Shown here: in pieces, positions 6,428 to 9,244 of the stretch
How the letters are laid out: every line of letters starts with the position of its first letter
Numbering within the stretch: the first letter of the stretch is position 1
Assembly (NCBI GenBank): GCA_003566335.1
Contig: PXDR01000043.1
Location: forward strand, 1-9,244
DNA: 9,244 nucleotides
Reading direction: 5' to 3'
From: Cyanobacteria bacterium T3Sed10_344R1
Lineage (GTDB): Bacteria > Cyanobacteriota > Cyanobacteriia > Phormidesmidales > Phormidesmidaceae
Translations under genes and position numbers: made by a program
Notes under the pieces: generated by a model
Databases searched by the model: none
What the model was told of the DNA's origin: nothing
What the model saw: the letters and a program-made list of their open reading frames with translations, nothing else

Positions 6428-6449
6428 TCAATGGTTTTTGACAATCAAT
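6428..6449 (+). promoter_or_regulatory. NdhR/CcmR-type LysR regulator binding site upstream of bicA
   Basis: TCAATG (6428-6433), ten bases, then ATCAAT (6444-6449) matches exactly the motif TCAATG-N10-ATCAAT described for cyanobacterial NdhR (CcmR), the LysR-type repressor of inorganic-carbon uptake and NDH-1 genes. A perfect -35-like TTGACA (6438-6443) lies inside the spacer, so a bound repressor would block polymerase, though no good -10 follows at 16-18 nt. An overlapping dyad TTGA-N6-TCAA (6418-6431) adds half-sites. The consensus is recalled; binding is inferred. Confidence 0.65.
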
Positions 6450-6518
6450 AGAAAAATCCCCGATTCATTTTCCCCAGCCCCCCCTTCGACGGCAGGCTGG
6501 TCAAGCGCAGCGGGAAAG

Positions 6519-6540
6519 TTTCAAGGCAGCAGAGTTGAAA
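6519..6540. promoter_or_regulatory. Perfect dyad TTTCAA-N10-TTGAAA upstream of bicA
   Basis: Arms TTTCAA (6519-6524) and TTGAAA (6535-6540) are perfect inverted repeats with centres about 1.5 helical turns apart, a geometry used by LysR-type and other dimeric regulators. It lies about 90 nt before the bicA start. It could alternatively be a leader hairpin. Confidence 0.4.
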
Positions 6541-6617
6541 TCCTTTTACTCTGGAATAGCTGTCCTTCTGAGAATCCGAAACCATGGCCGAGTGTTCTAA
6601 CCCCGTCGATTCAGGCA

Positions 6618-6624
6618 GAGGTGG
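6618..6624 (+). promoter_or_regulatory. Ribosome-binding site deciding the bicA start
   Basis: GAGGTGG lies 7 nt before the ATG at 6632. The ATG at 6584 in the same frame has no such site and would add 16 residues absent from BicA proteins, so 6632 is preferred. Confidence 0.75.
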
Positions 6625-6631
6625 TTTCGCC

Positions 6632-8323
6632 ATGAGATTGATTAATCGGATTCATTTTCGGGACTGGCGTGGAGATCTATTTGGCGGCCTCACCGCTGCC
6701 GTCATCGCCTTGCCCATGGCCCTAGCCTTTGGGGTCGCCTCTGGTGCAGGGGCCGTATCCGGGCTCTGGGGAGCCGTATTAGTTGGCTTTTTCGCCGCCC
6801 TGTTTGGCGGCACCCCCACCCTAATTTCTGAGCCCACCGGGCCAATGACCGTAGTGATGACAGCGGTGATTGCCAACCTAACCGCCTCTGATCCTGACCA
6901 CGGCATGGCCATGGCCTTCACCGTGGTAATGATGGCCGGTGGCTTCCAGATTTTGTTTGGCCTGCTACGCCTAGGCAAATACGTGACCATGATGCCCTAC
7001 ACGGTGATTTCCGGCTTTATGTCCGGCATCGGCATCATTCTGGTAATTTTGCAGCTTGCGCCATTTCTAGGGCAGGCCAGCCCTGGGGGCGGAGTGGTGG
7101 CCACCATTCAAGCCATCCCCGACCTCCTAGCCCACATGCAGCCCGCCGAAACCCTGCTGGCTTTTGTCACCCTCAGCATCATTTGGCTGATGCCTGCTCG
7201 GTTCAAGCGGATTCTGCCGCCGCAGCTAGTCGCCCTAGTCGCTGGCACCCTGCTGTCTCTGGCCTGGTCACCAGCCGTGCCCATTCGGCGGATTGGCGAA
7301 ATCCCCATGGGGCTGCCCAACATGCAGATCCCCACCTTTGGCCTCGATCAGCTCCAGCTAATGCTGGTAAACGCGGCGGTTCTCGGAATGCTGGGCTGCA
7401 TCGACGCGCTGTTAACCTCAGTGGTGGCGGACAGCCTCACCCGCACCGAACACAACTCCAACAAAGAATTGATTGGTCAAGGACTCGGCAACCTGATGTC
7501 CGGCCTATTTGGCGGCATCGCCGGGGCCGGGGCCACCGTGGGCACCGTGGTCAACATCCAGGCTGGCGGCAGAACTGCTCTGTCTGGCTTGAGTCGAGCC
7601 GTCATTTTGTTCGGGGTGATTCTCGGCGCGGCCAAGCTGGCGGCGGTGATTCCCCTGGCAGTGCTAGCGGGCATTGTGCTGAAGGTCGGCCTAGACATCA
7701 TCGACTGGGACTTTTTGAAGCGAGCCCATCGGGTGTCAAAAAAAGGGGCCGCCATTATGTACGGCGTGATTTTGTTGACGGTGCTGGTTGACCTCATCGT
7801 CGCCGTGGGAGTCGGGGTATTTATCGCCAACATTCTCACCATTGATCGCCTCAGCACCCTGCAAACCAAGTCTGTCCAGGCCATCACCGATGCCGATGAC
7901 AATGTGCTGCTAGACGCAAGCGAAAAGCGCTGGCTAGATGAAGCCAACGGTCGCGTACTGCTGTTTCAGCTCAGCGGCCCAATGATTTTCGGGGTAGCGA
8001 AAGCAATTTCCCGAGAGCACAACGCCATCTCCAACTGTGATGCGGTGGTATTTGACCTGGGCAATGTGCCCCACCTAGGGGTGACGGCCTCCCTAGCGTT
8101 AGAAAACGCGATTCGAGAAGCGGTAGAAGTGGGTCGTCAGGTCTTTGTGGTTGGGGCCACTGACCAGACCCAAAAGCGGCTGGACTCCCTCCGGGTGTTT
8201 GAGGTGGTGCCTCCAGAGCGCTGCTACGTCAGCCGAGTTGAAGCACTGCAGGCGGCAGTTGCTGCGGTCATCCCTAACTTAGACAGCTCATTGCTGAACT
8301 CAGATACGTCTGTGCCCACCTAG
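6632..8323 (+). CDS. bicA: Na+-dependent bicarbonate transporter BicA (SulP family)
   Basis: The 563-residue product matches BicA nearly end to end in length and sequence as recalled for Synechococcus PCC 7002 (566 residues), beginning with the same IHFR-x-x-RGD-x-FGGLTAAVIALPMALAFG pattern. BicA is a plasma-membrane Na+/HCO3- symporter of low affinity and high flux that feeds bicarbonate to carboxysomes. The membrane domain spans about 15-405 and the cytosolic STAS domain about 438-550 (VLLFQLSGPMIFGVAKAI; VVFDLGNVPHLGVTASLAL). Residues reported as substrate or sodium ligands in the Synechocystis BicA structure fall at the same numbers here: Thr69, Asp258, Thr262, Gly300, Ala301, Thr302 (ligand list from memory). 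The start at 6632 is supported by GAGGTGG and homologue alignment. It is the only plus-strand gene, stands alone, and has an NdhR/CcmR-type site upstream. No clear terminator was seen downstream; a weak hairpin (8345-8350 with 8366-8371) lacks a T-run. Confidence 0.97.
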   Translation: MRLINRIHFRDWRGDLFGGLTAAVIALPMALAFGVASGAGAVSGLWGAVLVGFFAALFGGTPTLISEPTGPMTVVMTAVIANLTASDPDHGMAMAFTVVMMAGGFQILFGLLRLGKYVTMMPYTVISGFMSGIGIILVILQLAPFLGQASPGGGVVATIQAIPDLLAHMQPAETLLAFVTLSIIWLMPARFKRILPPQLVALVAGTLLSLAWSPAVPIRRIGEIPMGLPNMQIPTFGLDQLQLMLVNAAVLGMLGCIDALLTSVVADSLTRTEHNSNKELIGQGLGNLMSGLFGGIAGAGATVGTVVNIQAGGRTALSGLSRAVILFGVILGAAKLAAVIPLAVLAGIVLKVGLDIIDWDFLKRAHRVSKKGAAIMYGVILLTVLVDLIVAVGVGVFIANILTIDRLSTLQTKSVQAITDADDNVLLDASEKRWLDEANGRVLLFQLSGPMIFGVAKAISREHNAISNCDAVVFDLGNVPHLGVTASLALENAIREAVEVGRQVFVVGATDQTQKRLDSLRVFEVVPPERCYVSRVEALQAAVAAVIPNLDSSLLNSDTSVPT

Positions 8324-8444
8324 AGACTCAGCACGCCGGGAGCAGTGGCGAGGCATTGACAACAGCGCCACCAGTCGTGGGCTCACCCGGACGCGAAAGG
8401 CCATCTCGGCACCACCCCCATCCGGTTAGCTTGAGATCACCAAT

Positions 8445-8493
8445 CCAACAGCCAGTAGCCAACAGCCAACAGCTAAAAGCCAACAGCCCAAAA
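8445..8493. repeat. Heptanucleotide (STRR-like) tandem array CCAACAG
   Basis: Seven consecutive 7-bp units run from 8445: CCAACAG, CCAGTAG, CCAACAG, CCAACAG, CTAAAAG, CCAACAG, CCCAAAA. Four are identical. Short tandem heptamers of this kind (STRR) are well known in filamentous cyanobacteria. The array covers the last six codons and the stop of the DUF92 gene, and the stop itself comes from the divergent CTAAAAG unit. The rest of the 8324-8444 gap between the convergent genes shows nothing further that can be supported. Confidence 0.85.
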
Positions 8494-9228
8494 CAGTCCT
8501 ACCGCTGCGATCGCACCAATTAGCGTATTCAACACATTCACCAGCTCGTTTGTCAGCCAAGTCAAGCGGGTTTGCAGAGTTGCCCCAATCACGCTTTCGG
8601 CATTGGTGGCGATGAAGGCAGCGACAATACAGAGGGCGATCCCCAGGGGACTGATCAGCCCTACCGCCCAACCCACCAGGGCTAAGACAATGGAGGCAGC
8701 GATTCCAGCTAGGGTGCCTTCTAGACTGACGGCCCCTTCAGTGCCGCGCGGCACTGGCTTTAGGGTGGTAATCAAAAAGGTGCGCTGGCCGTAGACTTTG
8801 CCCACTTCGCTGGCGGTAGTGTCTGAGAGCTTGGTGCTGAAGCTCGCCACATAGCCCAGGGCTAAGGCTGAGATCCAGGCGGAGATGCCGTCCCAGTCTG
8901 CCGCCAGACGGGGCAGCAGCAGAATGCCCAGGGCGCAGAGCGTCCCGGCAAAGGCCGAGCCCCAAACGTTTTCCGGGCCGCGCTGTCCTGAACGCTTCTC
9001 GGCAATGCCAGCGGCGACTTTTTGGGCCATGCCGATGCGGGTAACCCCAGACCCCAGCAAAAAATAGGCCATCACCACCCCATAGCCGGGCCAGCCTAAA
9101 CAGCCCCAAATCAACACCCCCAGCACCCAGGCGTGGAGATGACCAGCAGGGGTCAGCAACTTTTTCGGCAAAATCCAGGCGATCGCCAGTAGCCCGGTGT
9201 TGAGTGCGATCGCAATTCCCCACGGCAT
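8473..9228 (-). CDS. DUF92/TIGR00297 integral membrane protein, phytyl-phosphate kinase (VTE6) homologue
   Basis: The 251-residue polytopic membrane protein has about six hydrophobic segments. Family signatures are RSGQRGPENVWGSAFAGT (79-96), STKLSDTTASEVGK (131-144), KPVPRGTEGAVSLEGTLAG (157-175) and TNAESVIGATLQ (208-219). Arabidopsis VTE6 of this family converts phytyl phosphate to phytyl diphosphate, which allows phytol freed from chlorophyll to be reused for tocopherol and phylloquinone; Synechocystis Sll0875 is the recalled homologue. The same role here is inferred from family. Start: ATG codons in frame lie at 9240, 9231 and 9228. GGAGG (9234-9238) is 5 nt before the last, and homologues begin close to the PW motif, so 9228 is chosen; the window ends 4 bp beyond 9240, so a longer form cannot be excluded. 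The last residues (FWAVGF) are encoded by a heptamer repeat array. It converges on bicA. Confidence 0.9.
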   Translation of the reverse strand: MPWGIAIALNTGLLAIAWILPKKLLTPAGHLHAWVLGVLIWGCLGWPGYGVVMAYFLLGSGVTRIGMAQKVAAGIAEKRSGQRGPENVWGSAFAGTLCALGILLLPRLAADWDGISAWISALALGYVASFSTKLSDTTASEVGKVYGQRTFLITTLKPVPRGTEGAVSLEGTLAGIAASIVLALVGWAVGLISPLGIALCIVAAFIATNAESVIGATLQTRLTWLTNELVNVLNTLIGAIAAVGLFWAVGF

Positions 9229-9244
9229 CATCGCCTCCATCCCC

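Larger units (their letters stand above)
6229..6631. other. Divergent control region between hypothetical gene and bicA
   Basis: About 400 bp separate the two divergent starts. From left to right it holds the 5' region of the minus-strand gene (a lone -10-like TAGAAT at 6257-6262 without a good -35), a C-rich repeated tract (6281-6338), the NdhR-type motif and nearby TTGA-N6-TCAA dyad (6418-6449), a run of seven C (6478-6484), a second dyad (6519-6540), and the bicA ribosome-binding site. No additional gene is supported. Confidence 0.65.
268..9213. repeat. Dispersed HIP1 octamers (GCGATCGC)
   Basis: Thirteen copies start at 268, 853, 1601, 2518, 2921, 4762, 5462, 5884, 6152, 6173, 8507, 9179 and 9206. 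HIP1 is the highly iterated palindrome of many cyanobacterial genomes. The copies lie in coding and non-coding DNA; none lies within bicA. Confidence 0.92.

Noticed and set aside
6584..6631. Longer bicA start at 6584 adding 16 residues
   Set aside because: The extension has no ribosome-binding site, is absent from BicA proteins, and would contain the GAGGTGG that properly serves the ATG at 6632.
7183..7791. Long plus-strand open frame inside bicA
   Set aside because: It is the shifted-frame shadow of the transporter gene, with Arg/Pro/Gln-rich low-complexity translation.
8345..8371. bicA terminator hairpin (GTGGCG with CGCCAC)
   Set aside because: The stem is 6 bp with a 15-nt loop and no T-run follows, so it was not called as a terminator.
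8445..8493. CRISPR array
   Set aside because: The repeats are contiguous 7-bp units without spacers, so they are a short tandem repeat.

Overview
The window looks cyanobacterial. It holds at least 13 copies of the HIP1 octamer GCGATCGC in 9.2 kb, where about 0.14 would be expected by chance. It also carries a BicA-type bicarbonate transporter, a VTE6/DUF92 phytyl-phosphate kinase homologue, and heptanucleotide repeats of the STRR kind. The moderately GC-rich, HIP1-dense sequence would fit a Leptolyngbya/Nodosilinea-like filamentous lineage, but that placement is inference.

Layout. Every gene except bicA lies on the minus strand. Read in the direction of transcription, 4110-2704 encodes a soluble PAS histidine kinase that ends at a strong intrinsic terminator (2527-2564). 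A BMP/Med-family lipoprotein (2340-1309) follows, and 67 nt after it a membrane receptor with dCache and HAMP domains (1241 to the window edge, C-terminus missing). The lipoprotein and receptor appear to form one operon with its own promoter, and no ABC permease or ATPase is visible. The lipoprotein may therefore feed a periplasmic signal to the receptor instead of, or as well as, serving transport.

The centre holds two unrecognised envelope proteins, each probably its own unit. One (5087-4434) has two membrane spans around a coiled coil. The other (6228-5527) is anchored by an N-terminal helix and is followed by an intrinsic terminator (5371-5408). The gaps around them contain a large palindrome (5302-5332), a dispersed TTCGACAAGCTCAG-type repeat inside a possible MITE-like insertion (4231-4395), and a C-rich/G-rich tract (6281-6338).

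On the right, bicA (6632-8323, plus strand) encodes the low-affinity, high-flux Na+/HCO3- symporter of the CO2-concentrating mechanism. Its upstream region has an exact match to the NdhR/CcmR consensus TCAATG-N10-ATCAAT (6428-6449) and a second, perfect dyad (6519-6540). These suggest control by inorganic-carbon-responsive LysR regulators. A convergent DUF92/VTE6 gene (9228-8473) closes the window, and its stop codon falls inside a heptanucleotide repeat array.

No rRNA, tRNA, CRISPR array, insertion sequence or broken gene was found. The most interesting points are the lipoprotein-receptor pair, the NdhR-type site at bicA, and the repeat array supplying a stop codon.
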